Positions 40,082-50,731 of a DNA stretch of 64,000 nucleotides are shown here, in pieces. Under the pieces are notes generated by a model, which saw nothing but the letters and a program-made list of their open reading frames with translations, was not told where the DNA came from and ran no database searches. Position 1 is the stretch's first letter. Each line of letters opens with the position of its first letter. Position numbers and translations under genes: made by a program. The stretch is from Pseudomonas subflava (GTDB lineage Bacteria > Pseudomonadota > Gammaproteobacteria > Pseudomonadales > Pseudomonadaceae): NCBI RefSeq assembly GCF_023823685.1, contig NZ_JAMXBF010000008.1:62001-126000 (forward strand), written 5' to 3'.

Positions 40082-40436
40082 GGGATTTCCTCGTGGGAAC
40101 ACCGGTAAATCTAGCCAGCCGCAGCCGCCTCGTGGGCGTTTGCGCTGGCAATAACAGTTGCATCAGTTTCGGATCGGCAAAAATAACTGTACCGCCAGCA
40201 AACTGTCGCATCTGGCCTGGTCCCTAGTGAAAACTCTCGCGAGGTCCGTAGCAACCCGAACTTTCACGGATGACCAGTACAGTTGTCGCCATAGGACCAG
40301 AACAGTTGCAAAGCCGCCTAACTAATAGGCCTGCAATTTAGCCCAGCTGTGCCTGCAAAATCGACTGGGCAGTCAGGAAAATAGGCTTCCAATAGAACAC
40401 CACTTAGCCCCGCAGATCGCGGAAGGAAGCACCACC
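40082..40436. promoter_or_regulatory. 355-bp divergent regulatory region between ltaE and the DUF1127 gene
   Basis: No gene. It contains a 14-bp direct repeat GACCAGTACAGTTG (40272-40285) and GACCAGAACAGTTG (40295-40308), 23 bp apart. Isolated ACAGTTG/AACTGT half-sites occur near 40147-40205. Direct repeats at about two helical turns fit MocR- or GntR-type dimers. Confidence 0.55.
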
Positions 40437-40652
40437 ATGGAACGCATACTCAGTTCCGACCTGATGTTCCAACAACAATCCCCGGCCGCCAACGGCGCCC
40501 TGCCCCTGCGCGTTTTGGGCACCCTGCTGCTGTGGCAGCGCCGCGCCAGCAGCCGCCGTGAACTGGCTCGCCTCGACGAGCGCCTGCTGGCCGACGCCGG
40601 CATCAGCACCTACGACCGCGCCGTGGAGATCAGCAAGCCGTTCTGGCGCTGA
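40437..40652 (+). CDS. DUF1127-family small protein
   Basis: 71-aa basic protein. Residues about 33-71 match DUF1127 (LWQRRASSRRELARLDERLLADAGIS), a small arginine-rich domain; some members bind RNA or affect phosphate and stress responses in other bacteria, but this one is uncharacterised. GGAAGGAAG precedes the ATG. Followed by a strong terminator. Probably controlled by the repeat-rich region upstream. Confidence 0.85.
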   Translation: MERILSSDLMFQQQSPAANGALPLRVLGTLLLWQRRASSRRELARLDERLLADAGISTYDRAVEISKPFWR

Positions 40653-40671
40653 GTCGTACCGCCTGCTAACG

Positions 40672-40698
40672 AAGGGAAGCCGAGGGCTTCCCTTTTTT
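40672..40698 (+). terminator. Terminator of the DUF1127 gene
   Basis: AAGGGAAGCC-GAG-GGCTTCCCTT with a run of six Ts at the 3' end. Confidence 0.95.
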
Positions 40699-40800
40699 GT
40701 GCCCGCCGCTCGGGGCATCGCCAAGCCAGGGGCAAGCCGCTATAGTGCGCGCCGCCGCGATAGCGGCAATCTGCCACTGCTTGCGTACAAGGAAGTCGAG

Positions 40801-41196
40801 ATGTCCCTACTGAAGTCCGCCGCCCTGCTTGCGGCGAGCATCGCCCTCGCCGGCTGCTCCACCGGCGCCTGGTTCAAGCTGCCGGAAAACAGCACCCTGA
40901 TCGTCAACGAACGCCCGGTCAAACACAACCAGGGCCTGGTGCGCAGCCGCCCGTTCTCCTGGGGCGCCGCCGGCGGCGTGCCGTACCGGCTGGAAGACGC
41001 ACAGGCCAACACCATCCAGCGCGGCAAGCTACGCAGCCGTTTCCGCGTGGCCTCGATCTTCTGGCCGCCGGTAGGCATCGCCTACTGGCCGATGGGTTTC
41101 GGCCAGCGCTGCTACGACCTCACCGGCGCCGAACCGCAGACCTGCACCTACCAGGACTTGATCGACCTGCGCCGCAACCAGCGCCTGCGTCGCTGA
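40801..41196 (+). CDS. Lipoprotein, function unknown
   Basis: 131-aa protein with lipoprotein signal ([19 protein letters not shown]; Cys19). The mature part contains FKLPENSTLIVNERPV and a Trp/Pro-rich hydrophobic stretch IFWPPVGIAYWPMGFG (about residues 90-105), then a Cys pair (RCYDLTGAEPQTC). I do not recognise a family. A TATAGT -10-like element lies near 40741. Ends at a bidirectional terminator shared with pycB. Confidence 0.78.
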   Translation: MSLLKSAALLAASIALAGCSTGAWFKLPENSTLIVNERPVKHNQGLVRSRPFSWGAAGGVPYRLEDAQANTIQRGKLRSRFRVASIFWPPVGIAYWPMGFGQRCYDLTGAEPQTCTYQDLIDLRRNQRLRR

Positions 41197-41207
41197 TACC
41201 CCGCCAT

Positions 41208-41237
41208 GAAAAAGGGGAGCCGCGGCTCCCTTTTTTT
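41208..41237. terminator. Bidirectional terminator between the lipoprotein gene and pycB
   Basis: A-run, GGGAGCC-GC-GGCTCCC and seven Ts; serves both converging genes. Confidence 0.93.
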
Positions 41238-41253
41238 CATCGCTGCGCCGCCG

Positions 41254-43059
41254 TCAGCCGATTTCCACCAGCACCTCGCCCGGGTTGACCCGGTCGCCCT
41301 TGGCCACGTGGATGGCCTTGACGGTGCCGGCGATGGGCGCCTGGACCTCGGTCTCCATCTTCATCGCCTCGGTGATCAGCACGGCCTGGCCGGCCTTGAC
41401 CGCATCGCCCTCCTTGACCAGCACGTCGACGATGTTGCCCGGCATGGTGGTGCTGACGTCGCCCGGCGCGCTGGCGTGTTTTCGCTTGCCGCCGGCCCCG
41501 GCGACGAACTCGTTGAGCGGCTCGAACACCACCTCTTCCGGCATGCCGTCGATGGACAGGTAGAAGTGGCGCTTGCCGTCACCTTTCACGCCCACGCCGG
41601 TGATGTCCACGCGATAGCTCTCGCCGTGCACATCGACCACGAACTCGGTCGGCACGCCCTCGCCACCGGCCGCCGCCACGCCACCGGCCTCGGGAATCGG
41701 CAGCAGCACTTCCGGGGTCAGGGTGCCGGCGGCGCGCTCCTCGAGGAACTTGCGGCCGATGTCGGGGAACATGGCGAAGGTCAGCACGTCTTCCTCGCTC
41801 TGGGCCAGCGCACCGACTTCGCTGCGCAGGCGGTCCAGTTCGGGCTTGAGCAGGTCGGCCGGGCGCACGTCGATCACGTCTTCGCTGCCGATGGCCTGCT
41901 TGCGCAGCTGCTCGTTGACCTTGCCCGGCGCCTTGCCGTAGCGGCCCTGCAAATACAGTTTCACCTCGTTGGTGATGGTCTTGTAGCGCTCGCCGGCGAG
42001 CACGTTGAAGAACGCCTGGGTGCCGACGATCTGCGAGGTCGGGGTGACCAGGGGCGGGAAGCCCAGGTCCTCGCGCACCCGCGGAATCTCCGCGAGCACT
42101 TCGTTCATGCGGTTGAGCGCACCCTGCTCCTTGAGCTGGTTGGCCAGGTTGGAAATCATCCCGCCCGGCACCTGGTTGACCTGCACGCGGGTATCCACGC
42201 CGGTGAACTCGCTCTCGAACTGGTGGTACTTCTTACGCACGGCGTGGAAGTACATGCCGATCTCCTGGATCAGCTCCAGGTCCAGGCCGGTGTCGTAGGG
42301 CGTGCCGCGCAGGGCCGCGACCATCGACTCGGTGCCCGGATGGCTGGTGCCCCAGGCGAAGCTGGAGATGGCGGTGTCGATGCGGTCGGCGCCGTTTTCC
42401 ACGGCCTTGAGCTGGCACATGCTGGCCACGCCGGCGGTGTCGTGGGAGTGGATCACCACGTCCAGCGGCAGCGCCTCCTTCAGCGCGCGGACCAGCTCGC
42501 CGGTGGCGTAGGGCGTCAGCAGGCCTGCCATGTCCTTGATGGCGATGGAGTCCACGCCCATGGCAGCCATCTGCTTGGCCTGCTCGACGAAGGCGTCGAT
42601 GGTGTGCACCGGGCTGGTGGTGTAGGCGATGGTGCCCTGGGCGTGCTTGCCGGCGGCCTTCACCGCCTCGATGGCGACGCGCAGGTTACGCACGTCGTTC
42701 ATCGCGTCGAAGATGCGGAACACGTCGATGCCGTTCACCGCGGCCTTGGCCACAAAGGCACGCACCACGTCGTCGCTGTAGTGGCGGTAGCCGAGCAGGT
42801 TCTGCCCGCGCAGGAGCATCTGCAGGCGGGTGTTGGGCAGCGCGGCCTTGAGCTTGCGCAGGCGCTCCCACGGGTCTTCCTTGAGGAAGCGCACGCAGGC
42901 GTCGAAGGTGGCGCCGCCCCAGACTTCCAGCGACCAGTAGCCGACCTTGTCGAGCTTGTCGCAGATGGGGAGCATGTCCTCGGTGCGCATGCGCGTGGCG
43001 ATGATCGACTGGTGGGCGTCGCGCAGAATGGTGTCGGTAACGCTGATCTTCTTGGTCAT
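41254..43059 (-). CDS. pycB: Pyruvate carboxylase subunit B (carboxyltransferase and biotin carrier)
   Basis: 601-aa subunit transferring carboxyl from biotin to pyruvate to give oxaloacetate. Residues about 1-300 form the carboxyltransferase barrel (ITDTILRDAHQS-type start, FRIFDAMND, VIHSHDTAG), then the PYC_OADA domain. The C-terminal biotin carrier has the biotinyl Lys567 in EAMKMETEV. It resembles oxaloacetate decarboxylase alpha (OadA), but no OadB/OadG genes are near and a biotin carboxylase follows, so the two-subunit pyruvate carboxylase is favoured. 72 bp from pycA, with a REP pair between. Confidence 0.95.
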   Translation of the reverse strand: MTKKISVTDTILRDAHQSIIATRMRTEDMLPICDKLDKVGYWSLEVWGGATFDACVRFLKEDPWERLRKLKAALPNTRLQMLLRGQNLLGYRHYSDDVVRAFVAKAAVNGIDVFRIFDAMNDVRNLRVAIEAVKAAGKHAQGTIAYTTSPVHTIDAFVEQAKQMAAMGVDSIAIKDMAGLLTPYATGELVRALKEALPLDVVIHSHDTAGVASMCQLKAVENGADRIDTAISSFAWGTSHPGTESMVAALRGTPYDTGLDLELIQEIGMYFHAVRKKYHQFESEFTGVDTRVQVNQVPGGMISNLANQLKEQGALNRMNEVLAEIPRVREDLGFPPLVTPTSQIVGTQAFFNVLAGERYKTITNEVKLYLQGRYGKAPGKVNEQLRKQAIGSEDVIDVRPADLLKPELDRLRSEVGALAQSEEDVLTFAMFPDIGRKFLEERAAGTLTPEVLLPIPEAGGVAAAGGEGVPTEFVVDVHGESYRVDITGVGVKGDGKRHFYLSIDGMPEEVVFEPLNEFVAGAGGKRKHASAPGDVSTTMPGNIVDVLVKEGDAVKAGQAVLITEAMKMETEVQAPIAGTVKAIHVAKGDRVNPGEVLVEIG

Positions 43060-43074
43060 GTTCTCTGCTCTCCT

Positions 43075-43125
43075 GTAGCCCGGACGCAGTCCGGGGCCGC
43101 AGATCCCGGACTGCGTCCGGGCTAC
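43075..43125. repeat. REP pair inside the pycAB operon
   Basis: GTAGCCCGGACGCAGTCCGGG and CCCGGACTGCGTCCGGGCTAC facing each other in the pycA-pycB gap. It probably affects the relative message stability of the two subunits. Confidence 0.85.
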
Positions 43126-43131
43126 GATTCG

Positions 43132-44547
<1,416 letters not shown>

Positions 44548-44737
44548 GAGCCTGGTCCTCGATCACGTGAGCAAAGGACCGCCGCAAAGCGGTCCGCGAA
44601 TGACCGCACAGCCCGCGGCGGTCTTGCTTTCTAAGCTAGCGCCGCGGCTGGATTACCAAAAATGAATAATTATTGGGCTAAGCATTAGTCAAGACTTATA
44701 GTTGCCGCAGCCATCGCCTGCTGGAGTTCCTTTACAG

Positions 44738-45679
44738 ATGCGCAAGTCCTTGATGCGAATGACTTTTCGCCAGCTTCAGGTGTTCCGTGCGGTGTGCGAG
44801 AGTCGCTCCTACAGCCGGGCGGCCGAGGAGATGGCGCTGACCCAGCCGGCGGTGAGCCTGCAGGTGCGCCAGCTGGAGGAGCTGATCGGCCAGCCGCTGT
44901 TCGACTACGTGGCGAAGAAGCTGCACCTGACACCCGCCGCCGAGGCCCTCCTGCGCGCCAGTGAGGACGTGTTCGGCCGCCTGGAGGCGCTGGACATGCA
45001 GCTCTCCGACCTGCAGGGCTCGCTACAGGGCCAGTTGAGCCTGGCCGTGGAGTCCAGCGCCAAGTACCTGGTACCGCACCTGTTCGCCGCCTTCCGCGAG
45101 CAGCACCCGGAGGTCAGCCTGCAGCTAGTGGTGGTCAACCATGGCCAGGCGGTGCGCCGCCTGTCGGCCAGCCGCGACGACCTGCTGATCATGTCGCAGC
45201 CCCCCGGCGATCAGCCGCTGGATTTCTTCCCCTTCCTCAACAACCCCATCGTCGCGGTGGCACCGCCGCAGCACCCGCTGTGCACGCTGGAGAAGCTGCT
45301 CCTGGCCGATCTCACCGCCTTTCCGCTGCTGGTCCGCGAGGCCGGCTCGGGCACCCGCCGCGCCTGCGAGGAGTATTGCCACCAGAAGCGCGCCCACTTC
45401 GCGCAGACGCTCGAAGTCGGCTCCAGCGAATCCCAGATCGAGGCGGTCATCGCCGGGCTCGGCCTGGCCCTGCTGCCGCGTCACGCCGTGCGCCTGGAGC
45501 TGGCGCGCGGGCTCTTGCGCGAACTGCCGGTGGAGGAACTGCCGCTGCAACGCAGCTGGTGCGTGGTGCACCCGCGCGGCAAGCACCTGTCGCCGGTGGC
45601 TCAGGCGTTCCGCGACTTCATCCGCGGCGAGCGGGCGCAGATCGCCGCGCTGGAGGAGCGCTTCAGCCGGGCGGGGTGA
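44738..45679 (+). CDS. pycR: LysR-family regulator of pyruvate carboxylase (PycR-type)
   Basis: 313-aa LysR-type regulator; N-terminal HTH (MTFRQLQVFRAVCESRSYSRAAEEMALTQPAVSLQVRQLE). Divergent from pycA, the arrangement of P. aeruginosa PycR, an activator of pycAB linked to virulence. ATG at 44738 is preceded by GGAG at some distance; in-frame ATGs at 44753 and 44759 are alternatives. The A+T-rich gap 44548-44737 includes AATAATTATT (about 44662-44671), a possible operator. Confidence 0.88.
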   Translation: MRKSLMRMTFRQLQVFRAVCESRSYSRAAEEMALTQPAVSLQVRQLEELIGQPLFDYVAKKLHLTPAAEALLRASEDVFGRLEALDMQLSDLQGSLQGQLSLAVESSAKYLVPHLFAAFREQHPEVSLQLVVVNHGQAVRRLSASRDDLLIMSQPPGDQPLDFFPFLNNPIVAVAPPQHPLCTLEKLLLADLTAFPLLVREAGSGTRRACEEYCHQKRAHFAQTLEVGSSESQIEAVIAGLGLALLPRHAVRLELARGLLRELPVEELPLQRSWCVVHPRGKHLSPVAQAFRDFIRGERAQIAALEERFSRAG

Positions 45680-45695
45680 ACTGGAAAATGAGGGA

Positions 45696-45709
45696 TTTCG
45701 TATATGATA
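45696..45709 (+). promoter_or_regulatory. Predicted GntR operator upstream of its own gene
   Basis: TTTCGTATATGATA matches 12 of 14 bases of the TTTCGTATACGAAA palindrome at 59862. It overlaps a TATGAT -10-like element, so autorepression is likely. Confidence 0.55.
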
Positions 45710-45741
45710 TTCGCATCGACAAGCCGACCCGGTGACGCATC

Positions 45742-46413
45742 GTGCCCCTACCCCGCTTCAATGCCCCCAACCTTGGGATAGTTCCCTCGGCCTCAGAGGT
45801 CATCGCCAAGCACCTGCGCGACGCCATCATCTCCGGGCAGTTCGCCGAGGATGAGCCGATCCGCCAGGACGACATCGCCGGACTGTTCAACGTCAGCAAG
45901 ATCCCCGTGCGCGAAGCCCTCAAGCGCCTGGAGGCCGAAGGCCTGGTGCTGTTCCAGCGCAACAAGGGCGCGGTGGTCACCCGCATCTCCGAGCCGGAGA
46001 TGGCGCAGATGTTCGAAGTACGCGTGCTGCTCGAGGTGCGGGCGATCCGCCTGGCGGTGCCGAACATGACCGAGGACACCTTCGCCGCCGCCGAGCGCAT
46101 CTGCGAGGCCTTCCTCGGCGAGGAAGACGTCGGCCGCTGGGCCGAACTCAACTGGCAGCTGCACGCCTGTCTCTACGAGCCGGCGCAGCGGCCCTTCCTG
46201 GTCGGCCTGATCCGCTCGATCCATGACAAGCTGGAGCGCTATCTGCGCATGCAGATGAGCCTGTCCGAGGGCAAGGACCGCGCCGACCACGAGCACCGCG
46301 AGATCATCGCCGCCTGCCGCGCCGGCGACGCCGACACCGCCGCCCGGCTGATCGAGACGCACATCAACGGTGTCTGCCAGACCCTCTACGAGCACCTGCC
46401 CAACCGCCTCTGA
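45742..46413 (+). CDS. GntR/FCD-family regulator of the hydroxyproline island
   Basis: 223-aa regulator: winged helix at about 17-80 ([17 protein letters not shown]...[19 protein letters not shown]) and an FCD ligand domain with metal-type residues ([27 protein letters not shown]). GTG start at 45742 chosen because the family N-terminus begins here. First gene of the hydroxyproline island, 110 bp before the epimerase. It probably recognises the TTTCGTATACGAAA boxes and responds to a hydroxyproline intermediate (inference). Confidence 0.88.
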   Translation: MPLPRFNAPNLGIVPSASEVIAKHLRDAIISGQFAEDEPIRQDDIAGLFNVSKIPVREALKRLEAEGLVLFQRNKGAVVTRISEPEMAQMFEVRVLLEVRAIRLAVPNMTEDTFAAAERICEAFLGEEDVGRWAELNWQLHACLYEPAQRPFLVGLIRSIHDKLERYLRMQMSLSEGKDRADHEHREIIAACRAGDADTAARLIETHINGVCQTLYEHLPNRL

Positions 46414-46523
46414 GACGTCCCGCCGCTGTGCCGATTTCGTCATGGCGACCACCGAAATGCCTCAAGCGTCCGAGCCGCCGGAGCGGCACCCTTGCTGGGA
46501 ACATCCATCGCCAGGGGCCATCC

Positions 46524-47455
<932 letters not shown>

Positions 47456-47459
<4 letters not shown>

Positions 47460-48565
47460 GTGACGGCGCCGACGTCATCGTCATCGGCGCCGGCATAGTC
47501 GGCGCCGCCTGCGCCCATGAACTGGCCCGGCGCGGCCAGCGCGTACTGGTGCTGGACGCCGGCCTGCGCGCCGCCACGGCCGCCGGCATGGGCCACCTGA
47601 TCGTGCTCGACGACAACCCGGCGGAGCTCGCGCTCAGCCAATACTCGGTGCAGCGCTGGCGCGACTGGTCTCGCGACATGCCAGACGACTGTGCCTACCG
47701 GCAGAACGGCACCCTGTGGCTGGCCGCCAATGCCGAGGAAATGGCCGTGGCCGAGGCCAAGTATCAGGTGCTGCGCGAGCATGGCCTGGACTGCGAGCTG
47801 CTTGGTGCAGGCGCCCTGCGCGATGCCGAGCCGGAACTGCGCGATGGCCTGCATGGCGGCCTGCGAGTGACCGGCGACGGCATTCTCTACGCGCCCAATG
47901 CGGCGCGCTGGCTGCTCGATCATCCACTGATCGAACAGCGCCGGGCCCGGGTGATCGAGATCGACGGCTCCCGCGTACGCCTGGAGGACGGCGGCTGGCT
48001 CGGCGCCCAGGCGGTGATCCTGGCCGGCGGCACCCATGTCACCGAGCTGTGCCCGGAGCTGCCGATCGAGCCGAAGAAGGGCCACCTGCTGATCACCGAT
48101 CGCTACCCCGGGCGCATCAGCCATACCCTGGTGGAGCTGGGCTACGTGACCAGCGCGCACAACGCCAGCGGCCCGTCGACGGCCGCCAATATCCAGCCGC
48201 GGCCGACCGGCCAGCTGTTCATCGGCGCCTCGCGGCAGTTCGGCTCCAGCGATCCCGCAGTCGAGCCGTGGATGCTGGCGAAGATGCTGCAGCGCGCCGT
48301 CGACTACATGCCGGGCCTGGCCCGGCTCAACGGCATCCGTGCCTGGACCGGCTTCCGCGCCGCCGGCCCGGACGGCCTGCCGCTGCTCGGCGAGCACCCG
48401 CAGCGTCCCGGCCTGTGGCTGGCGGTCGGCCACGAGGGCCTGGGCGTCACCACCGCGCCGGGCAGCGCCGACCTGCTGGTCGCCCAGTTGCTCGGCGAGA
48501 CCGCCCCCCTGGCGCCTGAACCCTATCTGCCGCAGCGCTTCCCCGGAGTACGCGCGCATGCCTGA
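47456..48565 (+). CDS. D-hydroxyproline dehydrogenase, FAD subunit (DadA-like, beta)
   Basis: 369-aa DAO-family flavoprotein oxidising cis-4-hydroxy-D-proline to Delta1-pyrroline-4-hydroxy-2-carboxylate. FAD-binding motif [21 protein letters not shown] at the N-terminus and the C-terminal [18 protein letters not shown] start at 47456 overlaps the epimerase stop. Followed by a 2Fe-2S subunit and a second flavoprotein, matching the heteromeric alpha-beta-gamma D-hydroxyproline dehydrogenases of Pseudomonas. Overlaps the next gene by 8 bp. Confidence 0.9.
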
Positions 48566-48794
48566 ACTGACTCTCGACGGCCGCCCGCTGCTGGTGGCCC
48601 CCGGCACTACGGTGGCCGCCGCGCTATTGCTCGGCGGCGACGGCACCAGCCGCACCTCGGTCAGCGGCCAGCGCCGCGCGCCGGTGTGCGGCATGGGCAT
48701 CTGCCAGGAGTGCCGGGTAACCATCGACGGCCAGCGCCGCCTGGCCTGCCAGACCCTGTGCCGAGACGGCATGCGGGTGGAGAGCCGGCCATGA
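48558..48794 (+). CDS. D-hydroxyproline dehydrogenase, 2Fe-2S subunit (gamma)
   Basis: 78-aa small ferredoxin-type subunit with the cysteine set CGMGICQEC and a later CQTLC, i.e. a 2Fe-2S cluster of the SoxA/HcnA-like type. It wires electrons between the FAD subunits. Overlaps both neighbours (8 bp and an ATGA overlap). Confidence 0.88.
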   Translation: MPELTLDGRPLLVAPGTTVAAALLLGGDGTSRTSVSGQRRAPVCGMGICQECRVTIDGQRRLACQTLCRDGMRVESRP

Positions 48795-50047
48795 AGGTGG
48801 ACATCCTCATCATCGGCGCCGGCCCCGCCGGCATGGCCGCGGCCCTGGCCGCCGCACCGAGCGGCGCGCGCATCGCCGTGCTCGACGACAACCCCGCCGC
48901 CGGCGGGCAGATCTGGCGCGACGGCCCGCAGGCGCACCTGCCGCCACTGGCCCGCGACTATCGCCAGCGCCTGGAGGCACAAGCCAATATCGAACATCTG
49001 CCGGCCACCCGCGTGGTCGCCCTGGCCGGTCCCAAGGCGCTGCTGGTGGAAGACCCCGAGCAGGGCCGGGTGATCGAATACGACAGGCTGATCCTGTGCA
49101 CCGGCGCCCGCGAGCTGCTGCTGCCCTTCCCCGGCTGGACCCTGCCCGGTGTCACCGGCGCCGGCGGTTTGCAGGCGCTGATCAAGGGCGGCATGCCGGT
49201 AGCCGGCGAGCGCATCGTCATCGCCGGCAGCGGCCCGCTGCTGCTGGCCAGCGCCGCCACGGCGCGGGACAACGGCGCGACAGTGCTGAACATCGCCGAA
49301 CAGGCGCCGTGGAGCAAGGTTGCCGGCTTTGCCGCACAGCTGCCGCGCTGGCCGCACAAGCTGCTGCAGTCGTTCGGCCTGTTCCATCCGGGCTACCGGG
49401 CGAACAGCCACGTGTTCGAAGCGCTGGGCGAAGGCCGTCTGGAAGCGGTGCGCCTGAACATCGGCGGGCAGCTCCGCGAAGTCGCCTGCGAGCGCCTGGC
49501 CTGCGGCTTCGGCCTGATCCCCAATCTGCAGCTCGGCCAGGCCCTGGGCTGCCACATCGACAACGGCGCCATCGCCGTCGATGCCTGGCAGGCCACCAGC
49601 CTGGCCGATCACTATGCCGCCGGCGAAAGCACCGGTTTCGGCGGCAGCGAGAAGGCCTTGGTGGAAGGCGCCATCGCCGGCCATGCGGCGGTGGGCGAGC
49701 GCAACGCGGCGCAGCGCCTGTGGCCGCAGCGCCAGCGCTGGCATGGCTTCGCCACTGCATTGAATGCCGCCTTCGCCCTGCGCGACGAGGTCAAGCACCT
49801 GGCCAGGCCGGACACCCTGATCTGCCGCTGCGAAGACGTGCCGCTAGCGGCGGTGGCCGATCACCAGGGCTGGAGCCAGGCCAAGATGGCCAGCCGCTGC
49901 GGCATGGGCGCCTGCCAGGGCCGGATCTGCGGCGGTGCCGCCCAGGCACTGTTCGGCTGGCAACCGCCGGTGCCGCGGCCGCCGTTCAGTCCGGCGCGTA
50001 TCGACACCCTGCTGCAGCTGGGTGCGGACGCTCACTCCCAGGCATAG
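48791..50047 (+). CDS. D-hydroxyproline dehydrogenase, NAD(P)/FAD-type subunit (alpha)
   Basis: 418-aa flavoprotein. FAD motif DILIIGAGPAGMAAALAAA (4-22), a second dinucleotide fold (RIVIAGSGPLLLASAA) and a C-terminal BFD-like cluster region with CRC and CGMGACQGRIC (about residues 345-385). Completes the three-part dehydrogenase with the two preceding genes. Its 3' end overlaps the convergent lipoprotein gene by 16 bp. Confidence 0.9.
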   Translation: MKVDILIIGAGPAGMAAALAAAPSGARIAVLDDNPAAGGQIWRDGPQAHLPPLARDYRQRLEAQANIEHLPATRVVALAGPKALLVEDPEQGRVIEYDRLILCTGARELLLPFPGWTLPGVTGAGGLQALIKGGMPVAGERIVIAGSGPLLLASAATARDNGATVLNIAEQAPWSKVAGFAAQLPRWPHKLLQSFGLFHPGYRANSHVFEALGEGRLEAVRLNIGGQLREVACERLACGFGLIPNLQLGQALGCHIDNGAIAVDAWQATSLADHYAAGESTGFGGSEKALVEGAIAGHAAVGERNAAQRLWPQRQRWHGFATALNAAFALRDEVKHLARPDTLICRCEDVPLAAVADHQGWSQAKMASRCGMGACQGRICGGAAQALFGWQPPVPRPPFSPARIDTLLQLGADAHSQA

Positions 50048-50460
50048 AGCCAGCCGACCGCGGCGACCCGCTGGCCATCGAAGGCCACCAGCAACTGGTC
50101 GTGATTGCCGCGCCAGTGGTAGCTCCACAACGTTCCGCCCGGTGCGCCGCGCCACTCGGTGCGGCGCAGCCAATCGGTATGCTCGGCCGATCCAGCCGGC
50201 ACGACCCGATCCGGCTCGCCCATCAGCGCACGCACACCCTCCTCGTGCGGCCGCTGCTCCAGCAGGCGATCGGCCAGGCGCTGCATCACTTGATGCTTGC
50301 GCCCCTGCCAGGCATCCAGCTCCTTGTTCCAGGTGCCGCCCTCGAAATGCCCGCGCTGCGCGCGCAGTTGCGACCACTCTGCGGACGTCGCATCCGGCCC
50401 CGCCTGACAACCGAAGGCCAGCAGCAGCGGCACGGCGAGCAGCACGTTGAAGCGTTTCAT
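50032..50460 (-). CDS. Lipoprotein, function unknown
   Basis: 142-aa protein with a lipoprotein signal (MKRFNVLLAVPLLLAFGC; Cys18). The mature region includes VMQRLADRLLEQRPHEEGVRALMGEPDRVV, reminiscent of small outer-membrane-associated proteins where a GEPD segment precedes WxxY (SYHW), but no family is certain. Start at M7 of a slightly longer frame. Tail-to-tail with the dehydrogenase. Confidence 0.72.
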   Translation of the reverse strand: MKRFNVLLAVPLLLAFGCQAGPDATSAEWSQLRAQRGHFEGGTWNKELDAWQGRKHQVMQRLADRLLEQRPHEEGVRALMGEPDRVVPAGSAEHTDWLRRTEWRGAPGGTLWSYHWRGNHDQLLVAFDGQRVAAVGWLYAWE

Positions 50461-50731
50461 TCCTGACCCTCCGTTCAAGTCATCTTGTCGCCAACCTGCC
50501 GCGATTGACGCTTATCTCCGGAAAATTGACAGCTTCCCGGAGGGCTTCTAGCTTCCATTCACTCTTGCTGCCAGACCGGCCTCCTCCCGACGACACGCCA
50601 GGAAGGGAATTCCCAATGCCTGTGCAGTCGGCAACCAGAGCGAAGCCGTACCCGTCGCGACCCACAAGGCCTCGACCGCCCGTGTCGCTTATCGAGCGAC
50701 GCAACCCCTCACACGGACAGGAACAGCAAGA

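Noticed and set aside
41254..43059. Oxaloacetate decarboxylase alpha subunit
   Set aside because: OadA-like in sequence, but there are no OadB/OadG genes and a biotin carboxylase with a LysR regulator is adjacent, which is the Pseudomonas pyruvate carboxylase arrangement.
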